Below, one piece after another: positions 1 to 7,034 of a DNA stretch of 9,976 nucleotides. Source of the DNA: Janthinobacterium lividum (GTDB lineage: Bacteria; Pseudomonadota; Gammaproteobacteria; Burkholderiales; Burkholderiaceae_D); the NCBI GenBank assembly GCA_945864765.1, contig CAMBDR010000085.1, forward strand, positions 1 to 9,976. The letters are read 5' to 3'. The translations under genes were made by a program, and so were the position numbers. The notes under the pieces were generated by a model. The model was not told the origin of the DNA. It did not search any database and saw only the letters and a list, made by a program, of their open reading frames with translations. Each line of letters opens with the position of its first letter. Position 1 is the first letter of the stretch.

Positions 1-51
1 CGACGCGGCAAGCATTTTACAAACGATAACAGTTTTTTTACGGCGGCTATC

Positions 52-1503
52 ATGCAAAACACCAACAACACAGTCAATTTGCTCAATCCGGGCAATGTCA
101 ATCCCAATGCCAAGCCCGGCACACGCAGCAATGCGCATGCGCTGCCAGATATTTCGTTTACGCAAGTGCTCTCGCGTGAAATTGCCGAACGGCCCAAAGC
201 GCCCATCGTCACGCCCGCCGCGCCCACACCCGCTGCCCCCAAACAAAATACTGGCAACAGCAATGGTGCCAATAGCACCAACAGTGCCAACAGTGCCAAT
301 AACAACACCAAGGCCAGCAACACCAATAACAGCACCAATACCAATAACAGCGCCAATACCAATAATAGCGCCAATAACAGCAATAACGTCAACCAAAGCG
401 CTGACAGCAGCAGTACACCGGCCCCAAGCGAGAAACCAGCCAGCGCCAGCAAAACAGACGATAGCAGTGGCAAAGACGCCGCCAGCAGTACCGACCCGGC
501 CGATAATGCAGCAGCCAATGAGGCGCAGGCGGCCAGCCAAATCGACCCGACGGCGGCCTTACTCGCCCTGGTGGCCAGCGTCAGCAATAGCGCGCCCACC
601 AACACCGCCAGCAGCACCAGTGCTGCAGCAGCTGGCGTCGCCGATAGTAAAACAACCGGCGCGGAACGCGTCGATAGCCGGGCCACGGCCAAAGCAAGTA
701 GCACCAGCGACCCGACTTCACTCACGTCCGCGACAGCAAGCGATAGCGGCGTGGGCAATCTCAGCACGACTAACCCGGTATTGGACAAAGGCAGTGCCAG
801 CGATGCCGATACGGGCAAAGGAAAAGGGAGCGCACCCGAACCCAAATTGGCCAGCATTCAGGCCGACGCCGCCAACACTGGCGGCAAAGCTGCTGCCAGC
901 GCCACGCCGACCGAAACCTTTGCCAGCGTCCAGGCCGCAGCAACAGCCCAGCGCGCAGCCCCGGGCGAAACTTTAAACACCAGCAAAGAAGGCCCTGCCA
1001 CGCCCATCGCCGCTGCAAAAGCCGTGAGCAACGTCGAAACCACGCCAGCGCTGGCCAAATTACAACCAGCCATCGCCCCACGCGTGGGTAACCCCGGATG
1101 GGATCAAGCTTTAGGGCAGCGCGTGGTGTATATGGCCGGTGCCGGGCAACAAACCGCGTCGCTCACATTAAACCCACCCGAGCTGGGGCCACTACAAGTG
1201 GTGCTAACCATTTCCAACGATCAAACCAACGCCAGCTTTACCTCGGCACACCCAGACGTCAGGCAAGCACTGGAAGCGGCCTTACCCAAACTGCGTGAAA
1301 TGATGAGCGAGGCCGGGATTCAATTAGGCAATGCCACGGTCGGCACCAGCTTACCAAATCAACAACAATCGACACCAGGGGAACAATCCCGCTCCAACCA
1401 GCAATCGGGGCGATTTGATGCCCCCAAGTCAGATAGCGACCTTAAGCCGGTAAAAACCACCGTAATCCGCGACGCCTTGGGGGTAGTGGATACCTTTGCA
1501 TAG
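52..1503 (+). CDS. fliK: Flagellar hook-length control protein FliK
   Basis: FliK is a secreted protein that measures hook length and, through its C-terminal domain, switches the export gate protein FlhB from rod/hook to filament substrates. The 483-residue product has the usual two-part build. A long low-complexity N-terminal and central region (about residues 60-340) is rich in Asn, Ser, Thr and Ala. The compact C-terminal hook domain (about 350-440) contains the diagnostic stretch LNPPELGPLQV at about 373-383. A polar Gln/Ser-rich tail follows. The ATG at 52 is preceded only by a weak purine run, so the exact start is moderately certain. It is the first visible gene of the flagellar series; whatever lies upstream is cut off. 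A 237-bp gap, long for this locus, separates it from fliL. The Asn-rich part contains 18-bp tandem repeats. Confidence 0.93.
   Translation: MQNTNNTVNLLNPGNVNPNAKPGTRSNAHALPDISFTQVLSREIAERPKAPIVTPAAPTPAAPKQNTGNSNGANSTNSANSANNNTKASNTNNSTNTNNSANTNNSANNSNNVNQSADSSSTPAPSEKPASASKTDDSSGKDAASSTDPADNAAANEAQAASQIDPTAALLALVASVSNSAPTNTASSTSAAAAGVADSKTTGAERVDSRATAKASSTSDPTSLTSATASDSGVGNLSTTNPVLDKGSASDADTGKGKGSAPEPKLASIQADAANTGGKAAASATPTETFASVQAAATAQRAAPGETLNTSKEGPATPIAAAKAVSNVETTPALAKLQPAIAPRVGNPGWDQALGQRVVYMAGAGQQTASLTLNPPELGPLQVVLTISNDQTNASFTSAHPDVRQALEAALPKLREMMSEAGIQLGNATVGTSLPNQQQSTPGEQSRSNQQSGRFDAPKSDSDLKPVKTTVIRDALGVVDTFA
322..375 (+). repeat. Three 18-bp tandem repeats inside fliK
   Basis: Three consecutive 18-bp units begin at 322, 340 and 358 and differ from each other by one or two bases. 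They encode the hexapeptides TNNSTN, TNNSAN and TNNSAN in the FliK low-complexity region. The unit is a multiple of three, so gain or loss of a copy would change FliK length without a frameshift. Confidence 0.85.
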
Positions 1504-1525
1504 ATTTGGCCCAACAAAGCCAAAT
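1504..1525 (+). other. Inverted repeat directly after fliK stop
   Basis: ATTTGGC (1504-1510) and its exact complement GCCAAAT (1519-1525) form a 7-bp stem with an 8-base loop immediately downstream of the fliK TAG. No T-tract follows, so it does not meet the form of a canonical intrinsic terminator. It could act as a weak pause site or as a 3'-end stabiliser of the fliK transcript. Confidence 0.5.
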
Positions 1526-1573
1526 CGCAGCCAAGCCCTGCCCAAATAGAGGCCCAATCCTGCGGCGACCCGC

Positions 1574-1601
1574 TTGAGACCGACTAAAATCGTGTTACAG
1601 T
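1574..1601 (+). promoter_or_regulatory. Putative sigma-70 promoter for fliL
   Basis: TTGAGA (1574-1579, five of six to the -35 consensus) is followed after 16 bp by TACAGT (1596-1601, four of six to the -10). A TG one base upstream of the -10 gives an extended -10. It lies about 140 bp before the fliL start, in the only long gap of the flagellar series. Predicted by eye only. An overlapping TAAAAT at 1585-1590 is an alternative -10 without a good -35. Confidence 0.35.
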
Positions 1602-1676
1602 CGCCGTAGTGAAACAAAAATAGTGAAGTATGGCCACTTTCCCCCTCTTTTCGTCGTATCTGGTACGGCGTATTTT

Positions 1677-1684
1677 GCCGATAA
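1677..1684 (+). promoter_or_regulatory. Sigma-28 (FliA) -10-like octamer
   Basis: GCCGATAA is an exact match to the -10 consensus recognised by the flagellar sigma factor FliA, 55 bp upstream of the fliL ATG. At the expected distance upstream (around 1658-1665) there is no TAAAGTTT-like -35, so it is a half-match. It may be a weak FliA site or a coincidence. Confidence 0.3.
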
Positions 1685-1739
1685 TGACATAATGATGTAA
1701 ATCCCCACATCAAGATTGATCGCAAAAAACGAGGCGCAC

Positions 1740-2249
1740 ATGGCAACCAAACCAAAAGCTAAAGCAGCAGAAGCACCCGCCCCCGAGGCGGCGGCTGGCG
1801 GCGGCAAGAAAAAGATGTTAATGATCATCATCGCAGCGGTACTCGCATCGAGTGCTGCGGCAGGTGGGGCAGTCTGGTTTATGAGCCGCTCCGCCAACAC
1901 GCACAAGGCCGAACCTGAAGCGGTCAAGGCCGGGCCTGCGGTTTTTGTCCCGCTGGAGCCATTTACGGTCAATTTGCAATCAGAAAATTCAGACCAATTC
2001 TTGCAAGTTACCATCCACCTGCAAGTAGGCGATGCCCCCACGGTGGAAATCATCAAAGCCAATGTGGCCATCGTGCGCAATCGCATCCTGATTTTATTAT
2101 CATCCAAGAAAGCCAGTGAAATTTCTTCGGTCGAAGGCAAAGAAGCCTTGGCCCAGGCCATTGTTGATGAAGTTAAAAAACCATTCACCCCCAAAGGTAA
2201 ACCACAAGATATTACCGGGGCTTTATTCACTTCATTTATCATTCAATAA
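1740..2249 (+). CDS. fliL: Flagellar basal body-associated protein FliL
   Basis: FliL is an inner-membrane protein that surrounds or supports the MotAB stator and affects motor torque and swarming. The 169-residue product has a short cytoplasmic Lys/Ala-rich N-terminus, a stretch KKK, one transmembrane helix at about residues 25-47, and a periplasmic FliL domain containing PLEPFTVNL and a stomatin-like fold region. The ATG at 1740 is chosen because GAGG lies 5 bases upstream. An in-frame TTG at 1716 would add eight residues but lacks a ribosome site. It is separated from fliK by a long gap with promoter-like elements, so it probably opens a transcription unit running through fliR. The gap to fliM is 9 bp. 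Confidence 0.93.
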   Translation: MATKPKAKAAEAPAPEAAAGGGKKKMLMIIIAAVLASSAAAGGAVWFMSRSANTHKAEPEAVKAGPAVFVPLEPFTVNLQSENSDQFLQVTIHLQVGDAPTVEIIKANVAIVRNRILILLSSKKASEISSVEGKEALAQAIVDEVKKPFTPKGKPQDITGALFTSFIIQ

Positions 2250-2258
2250 GCAGAGATC

Positions 2259-3299
2259 ATGGCAGACAATTTTCTTTCCCAGGAAGAGGTTGATGCCCTG
2301 TTGAAGGGTGTCAGTGGCGATCAGGATGAAGCGGCGGTCGCCGAAGATACCACGGGCGTTCGCACCTACAATCTGGCAACCCAGGAGCGTATCGTCCGTG
2401 GCCGGATGCCGACGCTGGAAATCATCAACGAACGCTTTGCGCGCTTGTTGCGGGTTGGCCTGTTCAATTTTCTGCGCCGTAGTGCTGAGGTCTCGGTTGG
2501 CTCGGTACGGGTTTCCAAATATTCGGAATTCATTCGTAACCTGGTGGTGCCCACCAATCTCAACCTGGTGCATGTCAAGCCTTTGCGCGGCACCGCCCTG
2601 ATGGTGTTTGATCCGGGCCTGGTGTTTTTGCTGGTTGACAACCTGTTTGGTGGTGATGGCCGTTTCCATACACGGGTCGAAGGGCGGGATTTTACCCAAA
2701 CCGAACAACGGATTATTTTGAAAATTCTTGAGATCGTGTTCGAAGCCTATACCAAATCATGGGAACCCGTGTTCCCGGTCGAATTTGAATATATTCGCTC
2801 TGAAATGAATACCCAGTTTGCCAATATCGCCACCCCCAATGAAGTGGTGGTCGCGTCCACCTTCACGGTGGAATTGGGTTCGGTCTCCGGACAAATTCAC
2901 TTTTGCATGCCGTATTCGATGATCGAACCGATTCGTGATGCCTTAACCAGTAGCTTGCAAGGCGAGGCGCTGGAAGTGGATAAGCGCTGGATACGGTTAA
3001 TGACACAACAAATTCAGGTGGCCGAAGTGGAACTGATCGCTGCCCTGGGCACGGCCAAACTCTCGTTTGATCAAATCCTGAATATGAAAGCCGGCGACGT
3101 GATTCCGCTCACGATTCCCGAATTCATTCAAGGTACGGTGGATGGGGTGCCCGTCATCGATTGCACCTATGGCACCCATAATGGCCAGTATGCTTTGCGG
3201 GTCGAACGCTTACTCTCCAACAATGAACAAAAAAATGATCCGAAAACAGCGGCGCAACAAGAACTGCAAGCTGAGGCGAACATTGAATTACATCACTAA
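2259..3299 (+). CDS. fliM: Flagellar motor switch protein FliM
   Basis: FliM forms the middle of the cytoplasmic C-ring, binds phosphorylated CheY and couples chemotaxis signalling to the direction of motor rotation. The 346-residue length is near the family norm. The extreme N-terminus has the CheY-binding motif around LSQEEVDALL (residues 6-15). The CheC-like middle domain includes NLFGGDGR, with the GGDGR motif from about residue 131. The C-terminal SpoA-type domain (about 250-325) pairs with FliN and contains LGTAKLSFDQILNMKAGDVI. An AGAG stretch precedes the ATG. The gene follows fliL by 9 bp and is followed by a 78-bp gap containing short tandem repeats before fliN. No anomaly is seen in the protein. 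Confidence 0.97.
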   Translation: MADNFLSQEEVDALLKGVSGDQDEAAVAEDTTGVRTYNLATQERIVRGRMPTLEIINERFARLLRVGLFNFLRRSAEVSVGSVRVSKYSEFIRNLVVPTNLNLVHVKPLRGTALMVFDPGLVFLLVDNLFGGDGRFHTRVEGRDFTQTEQRIILKILEIVFEAYTKSWEPVFPVEFEYIRSEMNTQFANIATPNEVVVASTFTVELGSVSGQIHFCMPYSMIEPIRDALTSSLQGEALEVDKRWIRLMTQQIQVAEVELIAALGTAKLSFDQILNMKAGDVIPLTIPEFIQGTVDGVPVIDCTYGTHNGQYALRVERLLSNNEQKNDPKTAAQQELQAEANIELHH

Positions 3300-3310
3300 A
3301 CCCTTGACAT

Positions 3311-3337
3311 CAGATAGCACCAGATAGCACCAGATAA
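3311..3337 (+). repeat. 10-bp tandem repeats in fliM-fliN gap
   Basis: CAGATAGCAC occurs at 3311-3320 and 3321-3330, followed by the partial copy CAGATAA (3331-3337). The 10-bp period is close to one DNA helical turn. A perfect TTGACA lies directly before it at 3304-3309, but no acceptable -10 is found at 16-18 bp. The repeat may be simple slippage or duplication; no function is shown. Confidence 0.8.
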
Positions 3338-3377
3338 CAATGCAACGCAACCCGGCACCGGCACTAAGGAGAGTAAG

Positions 3378-3800
3378 ATGGATGATGATTTTGACACACA
3401 AAGTTCGGCAGAAGACGATTGGGGTGCGGCCATTGCCGAACAAGCCAAGGCCGAAGCGGACGCTGCGGCGGCGGCACAAGCGGCCCAGGCCGCCGTGTTT
3501 CAAGATTTTGGCAGCAAAGGCCCGAAGCTGGAAACCCATAACGATATCGATTTCATTCTCGATATTCCGGTACAACTTACGGTAGAACTGGGGCGCACCA
3601 AAATTGCGATTAAAAACTTGCTGCAATTGGCGCAAGGCTCGGTGGTGGAACTGGATGGTTTGGCAGGCGAACCCATGGATGTGCTGGTCAATGGCTGCCT
3701 GATTGCACAAGGCGAAGTGGTGGTGGTGAATGATCGCTTCGGGATTCGCCTGACCGACATCATTACGCCGTCAGAACGCATTCGCAAGTTGAATCGATGA
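3378..3800 (+). CDS. fliN: Flagellar motor switch protein FliN
   Basis: FliN forms the base of the C-ring together with FliM and serves as a docking site for the FliH-FliI export ATPase complex. The 140-residue product has an acidic, Ala-rich N-terminal extension (about residues 1-45). It is followed by the SpoA domain (about 55-135), with DIPVQLTVELGRTKIAIKN, the hallmark VVELDGLAGEPMDVLVNG and a closing region FGIRLTDI. A strong ribosome site, AAGGAGAG, lies just upstream of the ATG, the clearest in the flagellar series. The TGA overlaps the fliO ATG by four bases (ATGA), indicating translational coupling. Confidence 0.97.
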   Translation: MDDDFDTQSSAEDDWGAAIAEQAKAEADAAAAAQAAQAAVFQDFGSKGPKLETHNDIDFILDIPVQLTVELGRTKIAIKNLLQLAQGSVVELDGLAGEPMDVLVNGCLIAQGEVVVVNDRFGIRLTDIITPSERIRKLNR

Positions 3801-4444
3801 ATACTTTGACACATAAACTGGCTGCCGCACTGCTGTTGCTGTGCGGTTTACTGGGCGATGCGACTGCCAGCAGCGCGGTGGCCAGTGCATCGGCGGGCGA
3901 TATGGCGAGCAGCGTGGTCAGCAATGCCAGCGGTAGCGTCAGCAACAGTGCGAACAGTAGCGCCAGCAGCAAGCCAAACAGTAGCGCCGGCAGTAGCATA
4001 ATCGCCGCCAGCGCCAGTAGCCCACTGGCCAGTGCAACCGCCAGTGCCGCGTCACCCACCATCGGCAATCCCGGTAGCCACGCTGGCATCAGCCCCGCTT
4101 CCAGTACGCCCACTGGCGGCGTGGGCAATGTATTACAAGTGATTAGCGCCCTGATCCTGGTGGTGATCATCATGCTGGGATTGGCCTGGGGTTTAAAAAA
4201 CTTTGGCCCCAAACGCCTGCTTGGCCGCGTGCCGGTGCAGGTGGTGGGCGGTGCCAACCTGGGCGGGCGTGAACGGGTGCTGGTGATTGAAGTGGCAGAC
4301 CAATGGATTGTGATCGGTGCCACCCCCAGTTCAATTACCACCCTGGCCACCCTGCCGCGCCAGGCCTTGAATGATGATGAACTGCAACCGGGCAAACCGT
4401 TTTCCGATTGGCTCAAACAAATCATGGAGAAACGCAATGGCTAA
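3797..4444 (+). CDS. fliO: Flagellar biosynthesis protein FliO, long form
   Basis: FliO is an inner-membrane assembly factor that helps FliP form the export gate and is not part of the finished gate. The 215-residue product begins with a hydrophobic signal-like segment (about residues 8-20, possible cleavage near ATA at 24). A Ser/Ala/Asn-rich low-complexity stretch (about 24-105) is predicted to lie in the periplasm. One transmembrane helix (about 112-134, ending in GLAWGLKNFG) follows, then the conserved cytoplasmic FliO domain with RLLGRVPVQVV and ERVLVIEV. FliO of enteric bacteria is clearly shorter, and most of the extra length is the low-complexity stretch. It overlaps fliN by 4 bp and fliP by 8 bp, fitting an ordered export-gate operon. 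Confidence 0.88.
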   Translation: MNTLTHKLAAALLLLCGLLGDATASSAVASASAGDMASSVVSNASGSVSNSANSSASSKPNSSAGSSIIAASASSPLASATASAASPTIGNPGSHAGISPASSTPTGGVGNVLQVISALILVVIIMLGLAWGLKNFGPKRLLGRVPVQVVGGANLGGRERVLVIEVADQWIVIGATPSSITTLATLPRQALNDDELQPGKPFSDWLKQIMEKRNG

Positions 4445-5213
4445 GTTAATTCGTTCTTCTACCGGTTTGGCAATCGCCGCTCTGGCACTCGCGGATGTGA
4501 GCCTTGGCTGGTGCGGCTTGGCGCTGGCCCAATCCGCCCCCGGCTTTCCGGCATTTACCAGCACCCCTGCCACCGGTGGCGGCGTTAATTACTCACTCAG
4601 CCTGCAAGCGCTGATTTTGATGACGGCGCTCACCTTCTTGCCTTCCGCTTTAATCATGATGACCAGCTTTACGCGCATCATCATTGTGTTGTCGTTGCTG
4701 CGTCAGGCCCTGGGCACCCAGTCTTCGCCGCCCAATCAAGTCTTGATCGGTCTGGCCTTGTTTTTAACGATGTTTGTTATGGGGCCGGTCATCGATAAAA
4801 TTTATGTCGAGGCTTATCAACCCCTGTCAGAAAACAAAATCACCATGCCGCAAGCACTGGAAAAAGGCGCGGTACCGCTGAAAACTTTCATGCTCAAGCA
4901 AACCCGGCAAGCCGATTTGGCGCTATTCGTCAAAGTCTCAGGCAGCCCGCCATTGCAAGGCCCGGAAGACGTGTCGCTGCGTATTTTGGTGCCCGCTTTT
5001 GTGACCAGTGAATTGAAAACCGCGTTTCAAATTGGCTTTGCGATTTTCATTCCTTTTTTGATTATCGATATGGTGGTCGCCAGCGTGCTCATGTCGATGG
5101 GGATGATGATGATGTCGCCCGCCATTATTTCGCTGCCATTCAAGTTAATGCTATTTGTGCTGGTCGATGGCTGGCAATTACTGATCGCCTCGCTGTCGCA
5201 GAGTTTTTACTGA
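4437..5213 (+). CDS. fliP: Flagellar export gate protein FliP
   Basis: FliP forms most of the helical FliP5-FliQ4-FliR1 core of the type III export gate in the inner membrane. The ATG at 4437 gives 258 residues and has GGAG seven bases upstream inside fliO; a longer in-frame extension reaching back into fliO is not supported. The N-terminus is a signal peptide ending around LALA-QS (residue 32), as expected for flagellar FliP. Conserved segments include LTFLPSALIMMTSFTRIIIV, the LRQALGTQSSPPNQVLIGLA stretch, and the C-terminal IPFLIIDMVVASVLMSMGMM with SLPFKLMLFVLVDGW. All are intact. An 8-bp overlap with fliO suggests coupled translation. Confidence 0.97.
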   Translation: MAKLIRSSTGLAIAALALADVSLGWCGLALAQSAPGFPAFTSTPATGGGVNYSLSLQALILMTALTFLPSALIMMTSFTRIIIVLSLLRQALGTQSSPPNQVLIGLALFLTMFVMGPVIDKIYVEAYQPLSENKITMPQALEKGAVPLKTFMLKQTRQADLALFVKVSGSPPLQGPEDVSLRILVPAFVTSELKTAFQIGFAIFIPFLIIDMVVASVLMSMGMMMMSPAIISLPFKLMLFVLVDGWQLLIASLSQSFY

Positions 5214-5218
5214 CGACC

Positions 5219-5264
5219 TTAAAACGAATTTATTAAAACGAATTTACAAAGCCAATTTACAAAG
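5219..5264 (+). repeat. Nested direct repeats in fliP-fliQ gap
   Basis: TTAAAACGAATTTA is present twice back to back (5219-5232 and 5233-5246). The 11-mer AATTTACAAAG then recurs at 5241-5251 and 5254-5264. Nearly the whole 58-bp gap is therefore made of duplicated sequence, and the last copy supplies part of the fliQ ribosome site (AAAGGA). It looks like stepwise tandem duplication. Confidence 0.85.
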
Positions 5265-5271
5265 GACTGCC

Positions 5272-5541
5272 ATGAATCCCGAAAATGTTATGACCATGGG
5301 CCGCCACGCGATTGAAGTCACACTGATGGTCGCCGCGCCCATGCTTTTGGTAGCACTGGTTGTCGGCTTATTGGTAAGTATCTTCCAGGCCGCCACGCAA
5401 ATCAATGAAGCCACGCTCTCCTTCATCCCGAAATTACTCGGTATTTTTGCCGCCATGATTGTCGCCGGGCCGTGGATGGTATCGATTTTGGTCGATTATA
5501 TGCGCCAGGTATTAACCAGCATCCCCTCTCTGGCGAGTTGA
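5272..5541 (+). CDS. fliQ: Flagellar export gate protein FliQ
   Basis: FliQ is the small two-helix membrane component of the FliPQR export gate. The 89-residue length is standard. It carries the two expected hydrophobic hairpin helices (about residues 15-40 and 55-78), separated by the conserved loop with SIFQAATQINEATLSFIPK. AAAGGA lies 7 bases before the ATG. It follows fliP after a repeat-filled 58-bp gap and precedes fliR by 12 bp. Confidence 0.97.
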   Translation: MNPENVMTMGRHAIEVTLMVAAPMLLVALVVGLLVSIFQAATQINEATLSFIPKLLGIFAAMIVAGPWMVSILVDYMRQVLTSIPSLAS

Positions 5542-5553
5542 TCCGGGTCAGCC

Positions 5554-6351
5554 ATGTTAACCTTAAGCGGTGAGCAATTACAGGCTTTGGTGGTGCAATT
5601 GTTGTGGCCCTTATCGCGCATTTTGGGCTTGATCGCAGCCAGCCCCCTGTATGGCAACACTAGTGTGCCGATGCGCCTCAAAATTGGCCTTGGCATTATG
5701 CTGACGGTGGTGATCGCCCCGCTGGTGCCAGCCGGCCCGGCACAAGATCCGGTAGGCTGGGATGGCTTATTAATTACCGTGCAACAAGTTATTATTGGCC
5801 TGGCGCTGGGTTTTACCATGCGCGTGGTTTTTTCCACCGTCGAAATTGCCGGTGAAATCATTGGCCTGACCATGGGCATGGGTTTCGCCACCTTCTTCGA
5901 TCCGCAATCCAAGGGCCGCTCGTCATCGATGAGTCAATTCTTAGCCTTGATTGCAACCATGGCATTTTTAGCGATTAACGGCCATTTGCTGCTACTGGCA
6001 ACCCTGACCGAAAGCTTTACCAGCTTGCCGATTTCGGCTTCACCGTTTCATGCCATCGGTTTTTTCCAACTGGCGCAATGGGGCAGTAAGATTTTTAGCA
6101 CGGGCGTGCAATTATCCCTGCCGATTGTGGCCGCCCTGCTCATCACCAACGTGGCGCTGGCGGTATTGACCCGGGCCGCGCCGCAGTTGAACCTGTTTGG
6201 GATTGGTTTTCCGCTAACCCTGGGCATCGGCTTTATTCTGGTGTGGTTAATTTTGCCGTATATGGCAATACCGATTGAAAACCTGTTTCAAGCCGGTTTT
6301 GAAAAAATGCGCCAAATTGCGCGGGTATTAGCCGGTGCGCCGATCAAATGA
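5554..6351 (+). CDS. fliR: Flagellar export gate protein FliR
   Basis: FliR is the single-copy subunit that closes the FliPQR export gate and contacts FlhB. The 265-residue product is multi-helical. Recognisable conserved parts are RILGLIAASPLYGNTSVPMR near the N-terminus, the central GEIIGLTMGMGFATFFDP, and the C-terminal LNLFGIGFPLTLGIGF followed by a charged cytoplasmic tail. The start at 5554 has only a weak ribosome site (GGGT), consistent with coupling to fliQ 12 bp upstream. The 3' end overlaps the end of a convergent minus-strand gene by 24 bp, so no room exists for a separate terminator. No flhB follows in this window. Confidence 0.96.
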   Translation: MLTLSGEQLQALVVQLLWPLSRILGLIAASPLYGNTSVPMRLKIGLGIMLTVVIAPLVPAGPAQDPVGWDGLLITVQQVIIGLALGFTMRVVFSTVEIAGEIIGLTMGMGFATFFDPQSKGRSSSMSQFLALIATMAFLAINGHLLLLATLTESFTSLPISASPFHAIGFFQLAQWGSKIFSTGVQLSLPIVAALLITNVALAVLTRAAPQLNLFGIGFPLTLGIGFILVWLILPYMAIPIENLFQAGFEKMRQIARVLAGAPIK

Positions 6352-7020
6352 GCGCAAACCATTCAAGACATCAGCCAAATAGCCACAGGTGAGCAAGGCG
6401 GAAGTAGTCAAGCCGTCAAACACCGCATCGTCCAGGCGGCAGTTGGCCAATACCTGATTCAAATCATCGCCATGCCCGGGATCGAGCTCGCCATGTTTGG
6501 ACAAGGTGCGAAAGGCAGCCTCAGGGTAGCCCGTGGCTTGTTGGAAGCGCGCAATTTGTTCGCTCCCCAGCGGATAACCTTCCAGCACCGCCAAATAACC
6601 CAATAGCAGCCCAGGGTGATAATGATAAATCCAATAGTACTGACTACCCGCCAAGGCTGCAATTGCCGCTGCAGGTCGATGCGCCAGAACCTGCTCAGGC
6701 GCAACACCCAAAACTTGAATATCCTGCAACAACCAGAGCGCGTGGTCGCGCTCTTCCAGTTTATGTGCGGCATAATACTCGGCCAAACCACGGCAAGTAT
6801 CATCCCCGGCTTGATATCGCCGTGCCGCTTCATCCGCCCCCGCTTGCAACAAGGGTTCACTGGCACGAATAATGCCATGTAAGGCAATTAAATACGCCAG
6901 AAACACATCAGGCAAGTCAGGGCCGGACAAAATTTGGCGCGCCAAATCCGATAAGCTTTGGACCGCTATTTCGGTTTGCAGTTGGAATTGCGCCAAACGG
7001 GGCATCGGGTTCTCGGACAC
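6328..7020 (-). CDS. Heme-oxygenase-like diiron oxidase (HDO/TenA-like)
   Basis: Proteins of the heme-oxygenase-like fold are all-helical; one branch (examples UndA, SznF, BesC and CADD) binds two iron ions and uses O2 to oxidise or cleave amine or carboxylate substrates. This 230-residue protein shows a full candidate ligand set: E55 in RASEPLL, H93 in EERDH, E147 in AVLEGYPLG, and H176-x3-D180-x2-H183 in KHGELDPGH. The spacing of the last triad matches the HDO pattern. That argues for a metal enzyme rather than a thiaminase TenA. The GTG at 7020 is chosen over the TTG at 7026 because AGGA is 7 bases upstream; an ATG at 7005 is also possible. It lies 14 bp after a small leader-like peptide gene, suggesting that the peptide is its substrate. 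The substrate is unknown. Confidence 0.75.
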   Translation of the reverse strand: MSENPMPRLAQFQLQTEIAVQSLSDLARQILSGPDLPDVFLAYLIALHGIIRASEPLLQAGADEAARRYQAGDDTCRGLAEYYAAHKLEERDHALWLLQDIQVLGVAPEQVLAHRPAAAIAALAGSQYYWIYHYHPGLLLGYLAVLEGYPLGSEQIARFQQATGYPEAAFRTLSKHGELDPGHGDDLNQVLANCRLDDAVFDGLTTSALLTCGYLADVLNGLRSFDRRTG

Positions 7021-7034
7021 GGTCAATTCCTGTA

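Noticed and set aside
322..375. CRISPR-like array in fliK
   Set aside because: Repeats are contiguous with no spacers and encode a low-complexity peptide in frame.
95..976. Long alternative plus-strand frame inside fliK
   Set aside because: It is a Pro/Ala/Arg-rich shadow of the low-complexity fliK frame, with no domain and no ribosome site.
1429..1755. Minus-strand frame spanning the fliK-fliL gap
   Set aside because: No recognisable motif or ribosome site; it extends into the fliK 3' end and looks like chance open frame.
1595..2242. Minus-strand 215-codon frame over fliL
   Set aside because: It is antisense to fliL, whose domain, membrane helix and start are clear; no family resemblance in the antisense product.
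3304..3309. TTGACA as a fliN promoter
   Set aside because: No -10 hexamer at 16-18 bp; kept only as an observation beside the tandem repeats.
4371..4436. N-terminal extension of fliP into fliO
   Set aside because: The added residues are not hydrophobic or conserved, while the ATG at 4437 has a good ribosome site and yields a proper signal peptide.
3763..4437. Minus-strand frame opposite fliO
   Set aside because: Leu/Ala-rich runs come from the complement of Ser/Ala repeats in fliO; no independent support.
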